From positions 29,146 to 93,145 of the forward strand of contig JANQON010000010.1 in NCBI GenBank assembly GCA_028289605.1: a DNA stretch of 64,000 bases, written 5' to 3'. Each line of letters starts with the position of its first letter. Position 1 is the first letter of the stretch. The position numbers were made by a program, and so were the translations under genes. This DNA comes from Hyphococcus sp. (GTDB lineage: Bacteria; Pseudomonadota; Alphaproteobacteria; Caulobacterales; Parvularculaceae). Below are positions 17,871 to 27,333 of this stretch, one piece after another. Below the pieces are notes generated by a model, which was not told the origin of the DNA, did no database searches, and saw nothing but the letters and a program-made list of their open reading frames with translations.

Positions 17871-19312
17871 GCGGCTCGCCCCGACAAGGCCGCCATCGGC
17901 ACGCCCGCGCCCGGATGGACTCCCCCGCCCGCCAGGTAAAGGCCCCGTATTCGGCTTCGTATGCCGGGGCGTTGGAACGAGGCTCGCCATCCGTGATTCG
18001 CCAGGCCGTAAAGAGCGCCCTTGCTTCCCGGAAACATCGCCGCGAAGTGCGCCGGAGATGTCATTGTCGTTGTTCCCGGCACAGGTTCCAGGCGTAACCC
18101 GCAGACGGCCAGGTGATCTATCATTGCTTTGCGACATATCTCCAACTCCTTTTCAGTATGGGGGTTATCGTCGCGCGCAGGGGGCGCATTGATAAGGAAG
18201 AACAGGCGTTCGGTATCGCTCCCTTCGGGGCTGTCGAGCCTGTCAGGCGCGAAAATGTATGTTGTCGGAACGCGCGGAACGCGCTGGTCGCCGAAAACTG
18301 ATGCGAACTCAGCCTTGTAGTCGTTGGAAAAAAATATGTTGTGGACAGAGAGATCAAGCGAAGGCCGCCGCGCGCGCATAGTGAAGGTGACTGCAGATTG
18401 GGAAAGCGCTGCTCGGGGCGCTGATGTGACGGCGTTGCGCACCGATGGGCCCAGATAGCCCGCTGTCAGGGCGCTCGGATCGCCATTAAAGACGACAATA
18501 TCGGCTTCAATACGCTCCCCACTGCTTAGCTTTACGCCGGCGACCCGGCCATTCGAAGCCACTATCTCTTCAACATGCGTGTCGTAGTGAAAGGCCGCAC
18601 CGTTACTCGATGCGATCTCAGCGAACGCATGCGCAATCCTTTGCATGCCGCCATCGATCATCCAGACGCCGTTTTGTTCAACATGGGTAATCAGCATCAG
18701 CGTAGCCGGCGCGTGAAATGGCGACGACCCGGCGTAGGTCGCATATCGCGCGAACAATTGACGCAGTCTCGGATCTCGAAATCGTTTTTCAAGTTTATTC
18801 CAAAGAGTGGTATAAGGATTAATTCCCGATAGCGTGATCGGGTCCCTCTTCAGCATCAGTTTTAGCAAGCTGGGTTTATGCTGAAGAATGAATGGATTGA
18901 GCAAGATATCGTAGGTTTTTCGCGCGCGTTCGCAAAACTTGGGGTAGCTTTGCGCATCGTCCCCGCCTGCAAAACGGCGAATAGCGTCAACAGTTTTCTC
19001 TAAATCGGCATGTAAATCGAGCGCTGTCCCGTCTCGCCAGAAATGGCGGGCAAGAACATCCAGTTTCCGAGTGGATACGATGCGATCGAATGAGTGTCCG
19101 GCGTCCCTGAAGATCTCTTCGAAGACCCAGCGCATCGTGAAAACGGTCGGCCCGGCGTCGATCGCGCCGTCGCCGACGCTGGTTTGGCGAATCTTGCCCC
19201 CTGGCGATGAGGCCCGTTCAAAGACCGTGACGTCGAAATCCCGTGATGAAAGTGCGGCCGCGCTGAGGCCGCCGGCGCCGGCGCCAATAATCGCGATTCG
19301 TCTACGCCGCAT
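17834..19312 (-). CDS. crtD: Hydroxyneurosporene/methoxyneurosporene C3,4-desaturase
   Basis: A 492-residue FAD-dependent phytoene-desaturase-family enzyme. The dinucleotide-binding motif IAIIGAGAGGLSAAAL opens the protein, and the C-terminal YLAGGGVHPGAGVPMAALSG completes the FAD site. DAGPTVFTMRWVFEEIF is diagnostic of CrtD; CrtI has a different segment there (DAGPTVITDP). CrtD introduces the 3,4 double bond after CrtC hydration. It is divergent from crtE across two PpsR-like operators and runs directly into crtC. No crtI or crtB accompanies it. Confidence 0.92.
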   Translation of the reverse strand: MRRRRIAIIGAGAGGLSAAALSSRDFDVTVFERASSPGGKIRQTSVGDGAIDAGPTVFTMRWVFEEIFRDAGHSFDRIVSTRKLDVLARHFWRDGTALDLHADLEKTVDAIRRFAGGDDAQSYPKFCERARKTYDILLNPFILQHKPSLLKLMLKRDPITLSGINPYTTLWNKLEKRFRDPRLRQLFARYATYAGSSPFHAPATLMLITHVEQNGVWMIDGGMQRIAHAFAEIASSNGAAFHYDTHVEEIVASNGRVAGVKLSSGERIEADIVVFNGDPSALTAGYLGPSVRNAVTSAPRAALSQSAVTFTMRARRPSLDLSVHNIFFSNDYKAEFASVFGDQRVPRVPTTYIFAPDRLDSPEGSDTERLFFLINAPPARDDNPHTEKELEICRKAMIDHLAVCGLRLEPVPGTTTMTSPAHFAAMFPGSKGALYGLANHGWRASFQRPGIRSRIRGLYLAGGGVHPGAGVPMAALSGRAAFEAIKKDYNST

Positions 19313-19346
19313 GGCGGTATCCCTGCAGCGCTCCTCGGAACAACAG

Positions 19347-19364
19347 CGTCAACATAAATTGACA
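19347..19364. promoter_or_regulatory. PpsR/CrtJ-type operator in the crtD-crtE promoter
   Basis: CGTCAACATAAATTGACA fits the TGT-N12-ACA PpsR pattern with one change, and matches CGTCAA-N5-ATTGACA exactly, as do sites at 21393, 46548 and 49289. It lies between divergent crtD and crtE, so PpsR could repress both. Confidence 0.7.
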
Positions 19365-19372
19365 TATAGCAC

Positions 19373-19390
19373 TGACAAGATAAAATGACA
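19373..19390. promoter_or_regulatory. Second PpsR-like operator, crtD-crtE promoter
   Basis: TGACAAGATAAAATGACA has 12 bases between TGA and ACA, one change from TGT-N12-ACA. It lies eight bases after the first site; PpsR is known to bind paired sites cooperatively. Confidence 0.5.
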
Positions 19391-19406
19391 CCCAGAGGAG
19401 CGCTTT

Positions 19407-20279
19407 ATGAATGCCGACGCATTAATTGAGCGTGCGATTGAGCGCGCTGTCGCCGCCTCAGAGGGTCCCGACGCCCCGCCCCAGCTTGGGGCCGCCATCC
19501 GTCATGCGGTGTTTCCGGGCGGGGCGCGCGTGCGCCCGCAGCTTTGCCTCGCGGTGGCGCATGCTTGCAACGCCGGTGACGATCTGACGTTCGCCGCCGG
19601 CGCGGGCGCAGCGATTGAGCTATTGCACTGCGCATCCCTGGTTCATGATGACTTGCCGTGTTTCGACGCCGCAAGCATCCGACGCGGCAAAGCGTCGGTG
19701 CATGTGGCCCACGGCGAACCGCTTGCGGTGCTCGCAGGTGACGCGCTGATTGTTATGGCCTTTGAAACGCTGATCCGAGAGTACGCCGTTTGCCCAAGAA
19801 AGATGCGCGACGTCGCCAAAATAGTGGCGCGCGCCGTTGGCGCGCGCGACGGCATTGTTGCGGGTCAGGCCTGGGAAAGCGAGCCGCACATCAATCTCAG
19901 CGCCTATCATCGAGCAAAAACCGGGGCCTTGTTTGTGGCGGCGGCGACAGCCGGCGCGGCGTCAGTAGACGCAGACGGGACCCCATGGCGCGCGCTCGGC
20001 GAACGGTTGGGCGAAGCTTATCAAATCGCTGATGACATTCGCGATTTCACCATGGACGAAAACACGCTTGGCAAGCCCATACTGCAGGATATCACTAACG
20101 AACGACCGAATGCAGTCGACTCTCTAGGACTCCAAGGCGCAGTCGAGCAGTTAAATGCGCTTGTACGCGACGCGGCGGACGCTATTCCCGATTGCGCCGG
20201 CGCAACGGCGCTGCGCGCGCTTGTTTACGCTCAAGCGAGGCGATTGACGCCGAAAAACATAGCGAACGCCGCAGCCTAA
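19407..20279 (+). CDS. crtE: Geranylgeranyl diphosphate synthase
   Basis: A 290-residue trans-prenyltransferase that makes the C20 diphosphate used for carotenoids and for esterifying bacteriochlorophyllide. The first Asp-rich motif is HDDLPCFD and the second is QIADDIRDFTMD; the segment GGARVRPQL is also typical. An AGAGGAG ribosome site precedes the ATG. The first Asp-rich motif reads DDLPCFDAAS rather than the common DDLPCMDDD, so the following Asp pair is missing, but the essential spacing of two Asp residues is retained. It is the first gene of the crtE-F-bchCXYZ-puf run. Confidence 0.93.
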   Translation: MNADALIERAIERAVAASEGPDAPPQLGAAIRHAVFPGGARVRPQLCLAVAHACNAGDDLTFAAGAGAAIELLHCASLVHDDLPCFDAASIRRGKASVHVAHGEPLAVLAGDALIVMAFETLIREYAVCPRKMRDVAKIVARAVGARDGIVAGQAWESEPHINLSAYHRAKTGALFVAAATAGAASVDADGTPWRALGERLGEAYQIADDIRDFTMDENTLGKPILQDITNERPNAVDSLGLQGAVEQLNALVRDAADAIPDCAGATALRALVYAQARRLTPKNIANAAA

Positions 20280-20312
20280 GCTTTTGGCAACCTGTGCGCC
20301 GTCAGGACGAAA

Positions 20313-21392
20313 ATGGGGATTATTGATCGGTTCCTCGGCTGGCGCGCCAGCTTGCTTGCTGACCCCGGATTCCAGGATTGGGCGGCGTCTTTCCCCCTAA
20401 CGCGGCCGATTGCGCGCCGCCGTGCGCGCGACGTTTTCGACCTGACGGCGGGCTTTGTCTATTCGCAAGTTCTGTTCGCCTGCGTTGAATTAAACGTCTT
20501 GGGAGTCCTTCGAGGCCAGGCGCTCACCGTTTCGGCGCTGTCGGCGAAGACTGGTTTGCCGGAAGCAGGGACGGAAAGGCTTGCGCGCGCGGCCGCTTCG
20601 ATCCGCCTCTTGGAAAAGCGAGGAATGGGTTATGGAATCGGGCCGCACGGCGCTGCGCTTTTGGGAAATCCCGCCGTCTTTTCGATGATCAAACATCACG
20701 CCGCGCTGTACAAAGACTTGGCCGATCCAATTGGTTTGTTGCGGGGACGTTCGAAGGAAACTGAACTCGCCAAGTTCTGGGATTATTCTCAAGGCGGCGC
20801 GGCTGAATACTCCGAATTGATGGCGGATACGCAGTCATTTATCGCCGCTGAGATCCTGAAAGCCTATTCATTTAAGTCTCACGCTCGCCTTGCCGACGTC
20901 GGCGGCGGCGCGGGCGCATTCTTGTGCGCTGCAAAGAGAATGCATCCGCACCTTGAGGTTACGCTATGTGATCTGCCGAATGTCGCCGCCCTTGCGCGCG
21001 CGAAATTTGCAGAAGCGGGAATCGACGGCGACGCCGTTGCTTGTAACTTTCTCACAGATACGTTGCCTACCCATGCGGATATTATCACGTTGATTCGCGT
21101 CCTGCACGATCACGATGATGACGTCGTCCGCAGGCTGCTCTCTTCCGTGTTTCAAGCCCTGCCAAACGGCGGAACACTGCTCGTCGCAGAACCGATGGCT
21201 GACACGCCGGGCGCCGCACCGATGGGCGAGGCTTATTTCGGCATGTATCTGTGGGCCATGGGCGCGGGTCGGCCGCGCTCTTCCGGCGAGATCCGGAAAC
21301 TTCTGGCGGAGGCGGGTTTTGCAGGTGCGAAAATCGTCAAAACGCGCCGGCCGATTCTCACGCAAATCGTGGCGGCGCGGAAGACGCAGTAA
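20313..21392 (+). CDS. crtF: Demethylspheroidene O-methyltransferase
   Basis: A 359-residue SAM-dependent methyltransferase that methylates the tertiary hydroxyl added by CrtC. It has a winged-helix dimerisation domain (about 50-130) and a Rossmann domain with LADVGGGAGAFLCAA (SAM motif I) and LIRVLHDHDDD, the segment carrying the catalytic His in plant-type O-methyltransferases. Together with crtC and crtD it points to methoxylated acyclic carotenoids. It lies 33 bp after crtE. A PpsR-like operator begins at its last codon. Confidence 0.93.
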   Translation: MGIIDRFLGWRASLLADPGFQDWAASFPLTRPIARRRARDVFDLTAGFVYSQVLFACVELNVLGVLRGQALTVSALSAKTGLPEAGTERLARAAASIRLLEKRGMGYGIGPHGAALLGNPAVFSMIKHHAALYKDLADPIGLLRGRSKETELAKFWDYSQGGAAEYSELMADTQSFIAAEILKAYSFKSHARLADVGGGAGAFLCAAKRMHPHLEVTLCDLPNVAALARAKFAEAGIDGDAVACNFLTDTLPTHADIITLIRVLHDHDDDVVRRLLSSVFQALPNGGTLLVAEPMADTPGAAPMGEAYFGMYLWAMGAGRPRSSGEIRKLLAEAGFAGAKIVKTRRPILTQIVAARKTQ

Positions 21393-21410
21393 CGTCAAAA
21401 AGAATTGACA
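21393..21410. promoter_or_regulatory. PpsR-type operator upstream of bchC
   Basis: CGTCAAAAAGAATTGACA immediately follows the crtF stop and has exactly the CGTCAA-N5-ATTGACA form. Confidence 0.7.
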
Positions 21411-21418
21411 CTTACAAC

Positions 21419-21436
21419 TGTATATTTAAGATGACA
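21419..21436. promoter_or_regulatory. Second PpsR site, overlapping bchC start
   Basis: TGTATATTTAAGATGACA is a perfect TGT-N12-ACA match. It covers the ATG at 21431, so repressor binding would block both promoter clearance and the start region. Confidence 0.65.
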
Positions 21437-22477
21437 GTCATGGAAGCCTCTTCCATAGACCAAAGCGCCGTTTCAAGCGCTCCGTCATCCGCCAGAAACA
21501 CACTGAACGCGGACACGGAATTTCTCAGCGAAACCTGTCTTGAAACAGATGCTGTTGTCTTCGACGGCGATAGGCATGCATCGATAAGCCGCCTTCAGCT
21601 TAAACCCCCGCAGTCGTCCGATCTTGTTGTCGACGTGGAATGGAGCGGTGTCAGCGCCGGTACAGAAAGGCTCATGTGGTCAGGGGACATGCCGCCGTTT
21701 CCAGGCATGGGTTACCCGCTGGTCCCCGGTTACGAAGCCGTTGGCCGCGTTGTCTGGTCAAAGGACCGAGCGGAATTGGTCGGCAAGCGCGTATTCGCCC
21801 CCGGCGCTCAATGTTATCAGAACGCACACGGATTATTTGGCGCGTCAGCGTCGCGAATCATTGTTCCGGCTGAGCGTGCGGTCGTGGTTGATTTTGGCGA
21901 GCCGCAAGAAGCGATTTTGCTTGCGCTGGCGGCGACCGCTTATCACGCTATCGCCGGCGGCGCGCCGCCGGATCTGATTGTCGGTCACGGCGTCCTCGGG
22001 CGCTTGCTTGCGCGAATCACGATGGCGCTTGGCGCCGCCCCTCCCAATGTGTGGGAAATCCAACCTGAGCGCGCCGATGGCGAAGGCTATCCGGTCATTG
22101 AACCGGAGTTTGACGGGCGTACGGACTACGCCGCGATTTATGATGTCAGCGGCGACGCCGCGATCCTTGATGATCTGATTTCGCACATGCGACCGCGCGG
22201 CGAAATCGTGCTTGCAGGTTTTTATTCGGCGCGGCCTTCTTTTGCGTTTCCGCCGGCTTTCATGAAAGAAGCGCGTCTGCGGATTGCCGCCGAATGGACG
22301 CGGGACGATCTCAGCGCCGTATTGCGCCTCGTAGGTGAGGGGGCGTTATCGCTGGGCGGTTTGATCACTCATGCGCATGAAGCATCGCTGGCCGATGAGA
22401 TTTACCAAACAGCTTTTGAAGACCCTGCATGCCTGAAAATGGTTCTTGATTGGAGGGACGTCCATGGCGCCGTTTGA
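21431..22477 (+). CDS. bchC: 3-hydroxyethyl bacteriochlorophyllide a dehydrogenase
   Basis: A 348-residue MDR-family dehydrogenase converting the C3 1-hydroxyethyl group to acetyl. GVSAGTERLMWSGDMPPFPG and YPLVPGYEAVGRVV are conserved BchC/MDR segments, and LIVGHGVLGRLLAR is the nucleotide-binding turn. The frame is open back to 21251 inside crtF; the ATG at 21431 (or 21440) follows the operator pair and is preferred. There is no obvious ribosome site. Its 3' end overlaps bchX by 14 bases. Confidence 0.92.
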   Translation: MTVMEASSIDQSAVSSAPSSARNTLNADTEFLSETCLETDAVVFDGDRHASISRLQLKPPQSSDLVVDVEWSGVSAGTERLMWSGDMPPFPGMGYPLVPGYEAVGRVVWSKDRAELVGKRVFAPGAQCYQNAHGLFGASASRIIVPAERAVVVDFGEPQEAILLALAATAYHAIAGGAPPDLIVGHGVLGRLLARITMALGAAPPNVWEIQPERADGEGYPVIEPEFDGRTDYAAIYDVSGDAAILDDLISHMRPRGEIVLAGFYSARPSFAFPPAFMKEARLRIAAEWTRDDLSAVLRLVGEGALSLGGLITHAHEASLADEIYQTAFEDPACLKMVLDWRDVHGAV

Positions 22478-23489
22478 CGATAAGCAGAAGCTGTCGAGTT
22501 CAGAGACGATCGCTGACAAGGACGGCGCCTTGCGAGACGAAGCGGCGAAGGAGCCGGACCCAGTATCGACGGCGCCCGTCACGAAGGAGACGCAGATCAT
22601 CGCCATCTACGGCAAGGGCGGAATCGGGAAGAGTTTCACCCTTGCCAATCTTTCCTACATGATGGCGCAACAGGGCAAAAAAGTTTTGCTTATCGGCTGC
22701 GATCCGAAAAGCGATACGACGTCATTGCTGTTTGGCGGCCGCGCTTGCCCCACGATCATCGAAACCTCCACCAAGAAAAAGCTCGCCGGGGAGGATGTCG
22801 CCATCGGCGATGTTTGTTTCAAGCGCGACGGGGTATTCGCCATGGAACTGGGCGGACCTGAAGTGGGCCGCGGCTGCGGCGGCCGGGGCATTATTCACGG
22901 CTTCGAGTTGTTGGAAAAACTCGGCTTCCACGATTGGGATTTTGATTACGTCCTGCTCGACTTTCTTGGCGATGTTGTCTGCGGCGGCTTCGGACTGCCG
23001 ATTGCGCGCGATATGTGTCAAAAAGTCATTGTCGTCGGGTCCAACGATCTGCAATCCCTCTACGTCGCGAATAATGTCTGCTCGGCGGTGGAGTATTTCC
23101 GCAAGCTCGGCGGCAATGTCGGCGTTGCAGGCATGGTCGTAAACAAGGATGACGGCACCGGAGAAGCGCAAAGCTTCGCTGAGGCGGCGGGCATTCCGCT
23201 CCTCGCTGCGATTCCCGCCGACGAAGACATTCGCCGCAAAAGCGCCAACTATCAAATCGTCGGCAAACCGGGCGGGCCCTGGGGGCCGATGTTCGAAGAG
23301 CTGGCGTCGAATGTTGCAACGGCCCCGCCGGTCCATCCATCGCCGCTTACGCATGACGACCTATTGAACTTGTTTTCCGCCGAAGAAACCGGCGCCGACT
23401 TCAAATTGCAGCCCGCGACTGTCGCCGACATGTGCGGGAAGAACTCAATCGAAAAACCGTCGCTTGAAGTTATCTACGACGACATCTGA
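22464..23489 (+). CDS. bchX: Chlorophyllide a reductase iron protein subunit X
   Basis: A 341-residue nitrogenase-iron-protein homologue, the ATP-dependent electron donor to BchYZ in C7-C8 reduction of chlorophyllide a. The P-loop is [20 protein letters not shown], the switch region LIGCDPKSDTTS; FKRDGVFAMELGGPEVGRGCGGRG contains one 4Fe4S-ligand Cys and [14 protein letters not shown] the second. The N-terminal extension of about 45 residues before the P-loop is normal for BchX. The chosen ATG has GGAGG upstream and lies within the end of bchC. Confidence 0.97.
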   Translation: MAPFDDKQKLSSSETIADKDGALRDEAAKEPDPVSTAPVTKETQIIAIYGKGGIGKSFTLANLSYMMAQQGKKVLLIGCDPKSDTTSLLFGGRACPTIIETSTKKKLAGEDVAIGDVCFKRDGVFAMELGGPEVGRGCGGRGIIHGFELLEKLGFHDWDFDYVLLDFLGDVVCGGFGLPIARDMCQKVIVVGSNDLQSLYVANNVCSAVEYFRKLGGNVGVAGMVVNKDDGTGEAQSFAEAAGIPLLAAIPADEDIRRKSANYQIVGKPGGPWGPMFEELASNVATAPPVHPSPLTHDDLLNLFSAEETGADFKLQPATVADMCGKNSIEKPSLEVIYDDI

Positions 23490-23495
23490 GGCCTT

Positions 23496-25076
23496 GTGAC
23501 CGAGCTGATCAATACGATCGACGAGAGCGTTTCGCGCGAGCCAGGCGGCGAAGCGGCGCCCGTTTATCCGGGCGAAGACGTCGTTGACTCGTCTGCGGGC
23601 GGGTGTCACGGCGGCGCTGCGGAAATGCGCCGCGCGGCGGAGGCAGCTGGTAAGTCTGGCATCCTCGATCAATACGCCAAAGACTATCCGCAAGGCCCCC
23701 ACGATCAACCGCAAAGTATGTGCCCCGCGTTTGGTTCATTGCGCGTGGGCCTGCGCATGAAACGGACGGCGACGATTCTGTCGGGGTCGGCATGTTGCGT
23801 ATACGGATTGACATTCACGTCGCATTTCTACGGCGCCAAGCGGTCGGTCGGCTATGTGCCTTTTAATTCCGAAACGCTCGTAACCGGAAAACTTTTTGAA
23901 GATATTAAAGAAGCGGTCGAACAGACCGCCGATCCGGAAAAATATGACGCCATCGTCGTCACCAATTTGTGCGTGCCGACGGCGTCCGGCGTGCCCCTGC
24001 GTCTCCTGCCGAAGAATATCAACGGCGTTCGCATCATCGGTATCGACGTTCCCGGATTTGGCGTGCCGACTCACGCTGAAGCGAAAGACATTCTCGCCGG
24101 CGCGATGCTGAATTATGCGCGCCTTGAGGCGGAAGAAGGCCCGGTCCAGCGTCCCGCCAATGACGCGAGCGATGTACCGAGAGTCACTCTGCTCGGCGAG
24201 ATGTTTCCGGCCGATCCAATCGGCATCGATCAGATGCTCAAGCCCCTGGGTCTCGCGGCGGGAGCTGTCGCGCCGACGCGCGAATGGCGAGAACTCTACG
24301 GCGCGCTCGACTGCGCCGCGGTCGCTGCGATCCATCCGTTCTACGCCGCGTCCGTGCGTGAATTCGAAGCGGCGGGGCGGCCGGTAATCGGATCGGCGCC
24401 GGTCGGGGTTGACGGAACCGCCGCATGGCTAGACGCCATCGGCGCCGCTTGCGGAGTCGACCGGTCGAACATCGACGCGGCCAAAAATGCATTCCTTCCG
24501 GCTATTGCCGGAGCGCTTGGCGCCGCGCCGGTCAAAGGCCGGGTAACGTTGTCCGGATACGAAGGATCAGAGCTGCTCGTCGCGCGCCTGCTGGTCGAGT
24601 CCGGCGCCGACCTTCGATATGTGGGAACGGCCTGTCCCCGAACGAAATGGTCGGACCCGGATCGCGAATGGCTTGAAGCGAAAGGCGTTCACATTCAGTA
24701 CCGGGCGTCACTGGAGCAAGACCTCGCCGCGTTCGAAGAGTTTAAGCCTGATCTCGCCATCGGGACGACGCCGGTTGTTCAAAAGGCGAAAGAATCAGCG
24801 ACGCCGGCGCTCTATTTCACGAATTTGATTTCGGCGCGCCCTTTGATGGGGCCGGCGGGCGCGGGCTCGTTGGCGCAGGTGGTCAACGCCGCCATCGCCG
24901 GAAAAGCGCGGTTTGATCAGATGCGCGCCTTTTTCGAAGACGTTGGCGAGGGCGATAAGTCCGGCGTCTGGGAAGATACGCCGGTGGTCAATACAGCGTT
25001 TCGTAACAAGCAACGTCGCAAGCTCGACATCAAGGCAAAGCGCGATGCGAATCTGGAGGCGCCGGTCGGATGCTGA
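23496..25076 (+). CDS. bchY: Chlorophyllide a reductase subunit Y
   Basis: A 526-residue NifD-like subunit of the catalytic component. [20 protein letters not shown] and [19 protein letters not shown] contain conserved Cys residues of the 4Fe4S cluster shared with BchZ. It starts with GTG at 23496, six bases after the bchX stop (first residues [13 protein letters not shown]). It overlaps bchZ by seven bases. The N-terminal 60 residues are Glu/Gly-rich and poorly conserved, as in relatives. Confidence 0.96.
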   Translation: MTELINTIDESVSREPGGEAAPVYPGEDVVDSSAGGCHGGAAEMRRAAEAAGKSGILDQYAKDYPQGPHDQPQSMCPAFGSLRVGLRMKRTATILSGSACCVYGLTFTSHFYGAKRSVGYVPFNSETLVTGKLFEDIKEAVEQTADPEKYDAIVVTNLCVPTASGVPLRLLPKNINGVRIIGIDVPGFGVPTHAEAKDILAGAMLNYARLEAEEGPVQRPANDASDVPRVTLLGEMFPADPIGIDQMLKPLGLAAGAVAPTREWRELYGALDCAAVAAIHPFYAASVREFEAAGRPVIGSAPVGVDGTAAWLDAIGAACGVDRSNIDAAKNAFLPAIAGALGAAPVKGRVTLSGYEGSELLVARLLVESGADLRYVGTACPRTKWSDPDREWLEAKGVHIQYRASLEQDLAAFEEFKPDLAIGTTPVVQKAKESATPALYFTNLISARPLMGPAGAGSLAQVVNAAIAGKARFDQMRAFFEDVGEGDKSGVWEDTPVVNTAFRNKQRRKLDIKAKRDANLEAPVGC

Positions 25077-26527
25077 TCCAGGATCACGATAGAGCGGGCG
25101 GTTATTGGGGCGCGGTGTATGTTTTCACTGCGGTCAAGGGCCTGCAAGTCGTGATTGACGGGCCCGTCGGATGCGAAAATCTCCCCGTGACGTCGGTTCT
25201 TCACTATACCGATGCGCTGCCGCCGCATGAATTGCCTATCGTTGTCACTGGTCTCGGCGAGGAAGAACTCGGCCAGCACGGCACCGAAAACGCCATGAAG
25301 CGTGCGCGAAACGTTCTTGATCCTGAGCTTCCGGCGGTCGTGGTGACAGGATCGATTGCGGAGATGATTGGCGGCGGCGTGACGCCGGAAGGCTCGAACA
25401 TTCAGCGCTTTCTGCCGCGCACGATTGACGAAGATCAGTGGCAGAGCGCTGATCGCGCGCTCCTGTGGTTATGGACCGAATATGGTCAGACCAAGGGCCG
25501 CGACCCCAAACCCCGAAAACGCAAGGAAAGCGAAAAGCCGAAGGTCAATATCATCGGCCCGTCTTACGGCATGTTCAACATGCCGTCCGACCTTCATGAA
25601 ATCCGTCGGCTGGTCGAGGGCGTCGGCGCCGACGTCAATATGGTCTTTCCGCTTGGGACGCACATTGCTGACGTCGCCCGCCTGATCGATGCCGATGTCA
25701 ATATCTGCATGTATCGGGAGTTCGGACGGTCCGTGTGCGAAGCGCTGGGTAAACCGTATGTCCAGGCGCCAATCGGACTGCATTCGACCACGAAGTTTTT
25801 GCGCAAGCTCGGCGAGCTCACGGGCCTTGATCCTGAACCCTTCATCGAAAAAGAAAAGCATACGACCCTTAAGCCTCTTTGGGATTTGTGGCGGTCGGTG
25901 ACGCAGGATTTCTTTGGAACAGCGAATTTCGGCGTCGCCGCCAACGAGACATACGCCCGCGGCCTGAAAAACTTTCTGGAAAACGACCTTGGTCTGCCGT
26001 GCGCTTTTTCGTTTTCCCGCGTTGCAGGGCGCAAACCGGATAACGACGCCGTACGCGACGCCATCGGCGCCGGCGCGCCCTTCGTCGTCTTCGGCAGCTT
26101 TAACGAACGCATGTATCTGCAGGAAGTCGGCGCCCGTTCCGTATACATTCCGGCCTCTTTCCCTGGCGCAGTCATTCGTCGTCATACGGGAACGCCGTTT
26201 ATGGGATACGCCGGGGCGTCCTATGTGATCCAGGAATATTGCAACGGACTGTTCGATGCGCTGTTCCACATTCTTCCTTTAGGCGCTGATCTCGACAAGA
26301 CGCAGGCGACCCCCTCGCGCATGCTCAAGCAGCTGCCGTGGGACGACGAAGCAAGCCGCAGTCTCGACCAATGTGTTGAAACTTTCCCTGTCCTGACCCG
26401 CATCTCGGCGGCGAAACGTCTACGCGATCACGCGGAGTCGCAAGCGCGTCGCGCAGAGGAACCGCAAGTCACCGCAGCGCGCGTTGCGGCCAGTTATGAA
26501 GCGTTGAGAGGCATGAAGGCGGCGTAA
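25070..26527 (+). CDS. bchZ: Chlorophyllide a reductase subunit Z
   Basis: A 485-residue NifK-like subunit forming the BchYZ heterotetramer. [40 protein letters not shown] and [17 protein letters not shown] are typical BchZ segments. The ATG at 25070 overlaps the end of bchY. As in many purple bacteria, puf transcription may start within or upstream of this gene, with pufQ 31 bp downstream. Confidence 0.96.
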   Translation: MLIQDHDRAGGYWGAVYVFTAVKGLQVVIDGPVGCENLPVTSVLHYTDALPPHELPIVVTGLGEEELGQHGTENAMKRARNVLDPELPAVVVTGSIAEMIGGGVTPEGSNIQRFLPRTIDEDQWQSADRALLWLWTEYGQTKGRDPKPRKRKESEKPKVNIIGPSYGMFNMPSDLHEIRRLVEGVGADVNMVFPLGTHIADVARLIDADVNICMYREFGRSVCEALGKPYVQAPIGLHSTTKFLRKLGELTGLDPEPFIEKEKHTTLKPLWDLWRSVTQDFFGTANFGVAANETYARGLKNFLENDLGLPCAFSFSRVAGRKPDNDAVRDAIGAGAPFVVFGSFNERMYLQEVGARSVYIPASFPGAVIRRHTGTPFMGYAGASYVIQEYCNGLFDALFHILPLGADLDKTQATPSRMLKQLPWDDEASRSLDQCVETFPVLTRISAAKRLRDHAESQARRAEEPQVTAARVAASYEALRGMKAA

Positions 26528-26558
26528 CCAGAACGCATTAATACGTAGGAGGCGAACG

Positions 26559-26777
26559 ATGGCCCAGGCAGTCTTAACTGAAGAGCGCAATCCTCACCAA
26601 GGCGATCGCGCAGAGTACAGGCTCTATGTCTTCGCTTTCTATCCGCTTTGTTTCGCAGCGGCGTTGATCGGCCGGCTCGTTCGGAAACGCGTATCCCATG
26701 CACGGCGCGGAAGCGTATTCCATGAAGCCGCCGACATGGCGCAGAGCGTTATCCCGTGGGTGTTCTCAGGACGATGA
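26559..26777 (+). CDS. pufQ: PufQ, small membrane protein in bacteriochlorophyll supply
   Basis: A 72-residue peptide with a GTAGGAGG ribosome site. It has one hydrophobic segment (YVFAFYPLCFAAALIGRLV) after a short polar N-terminus with RAEYRLYV, and a C-terminal tail FHEAADMAQSVIPWVFSGR. Position between bchZ and pufB, length and topology match PufQ, which affects bacteriochlorophyll accumulation in Rhodobacter. Similarity is moderate, so the assignment leans on context. Confidence 0.8.
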   Translation: MAQAVLTEERNPHQGDRAEYRLYVFAFYPLCFAAALIGRLVRKRVSHARRGSVFHEAADMAQSVIPWVFSGR

Positions 26778-26882
26778 ATACCCCCGTTCAACAGTTTTGA
26801 CGGGCGATTTGTCCGCCAAAAGCCCGAGGTCGCAGGGTAAGGCGTGCGACGAAGACCGATGGTCAAAACAAGGAGGTAACAT

Positions 26883-27125
26883 ATGGCTAGTGACACGCCG
26901 GCTAGGTCTGAGTCGTTGTCTGGACTGACGCCGGCTGAGGCTCAAGAGTTTCACAAGTACTTTATGCAGGGATTTATTGGGTTCGTTATTCTCTCAATAA
27001 TCGCGCATATCCTGGTCGCTGTGCTGTGGCGCTGGCCGTGGTTTCCCAATGAAGATGGAACCTATGGTTCCTTGCTCGAGGGAACACGTCACGCTGCAAT
27101 CCAGCTAAGCCAATTCGTTTCATAG
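26883..27125 (+). CDS. pufB: LH1 antenna beta polypeptide with C-terminal extension
   Basis: The core of the peptide is a typical LH1 beta chain: [20 protein letters not shown], a membrane helix with the bacteriochlorophyll-binding His ([11 protein letters not shown]), and the WRWPWFP end. LH1 beta chains usually stop near there at about 50-60 residues; this one is 80 residues, adding about 25 more ([20 protein letters not shown] and beyond). GGAGG precedes the ATG. pufA begins 12 bases after the stop, so the extension sits on the periplasmic side of LH1. Confidence 0.93.
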   Translation: MASDTPARSESLSGLTPAEAQEFHKYFMQGFIGFVILSIIAHILVAVLWRWPWFPNEDGTYGSLLEGTRHAAIQLSQFVS

Positions 27126-27137
27126 GGAGCTATTGAT

Positions 27138-27326
27138 ATGTGGAGAATTTGGCTCTTGTTTGATCCGCGAAGGGCGTTGATTGCTGTTCTGGCTTTCGCA
27201 TTCTTGATGGTGATGCTCATGCATTTCATCATGCTAAGCACGGAACGATTCAATTTTCTTGGCGGTTCTACTGCAACGGATACGGCTGCAATTAGCGCGC
27301 CGATCGAAACGGTTCGGCCGACTTAA
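27138..27326 (+). CDS. pufA: LH1 antenna alpha polypeptide
   Basis: A 62-residue chain beginning MWRIWLLFDPRRALIAVLA, the canonical LH1 alpha N-terminus, with the pigment-binding His in LMVMLMHFIML. The polar C-terminal tail (LGGSTATDTAAISAP) is on the periplasmic side. The LH1 ring formed with PufB surrounds the reaction centre. It is separated from pufL by 154 bp containing a strong hairpin. Confidence 0.95.
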   Translation: MWRIWLLFDPRRALIAVLAFAFLMVMLMHFIMLSTERFNFLGGSTATDTAAISAPIETVRPT

Positions 27327-27333
27327 CAAGCAA

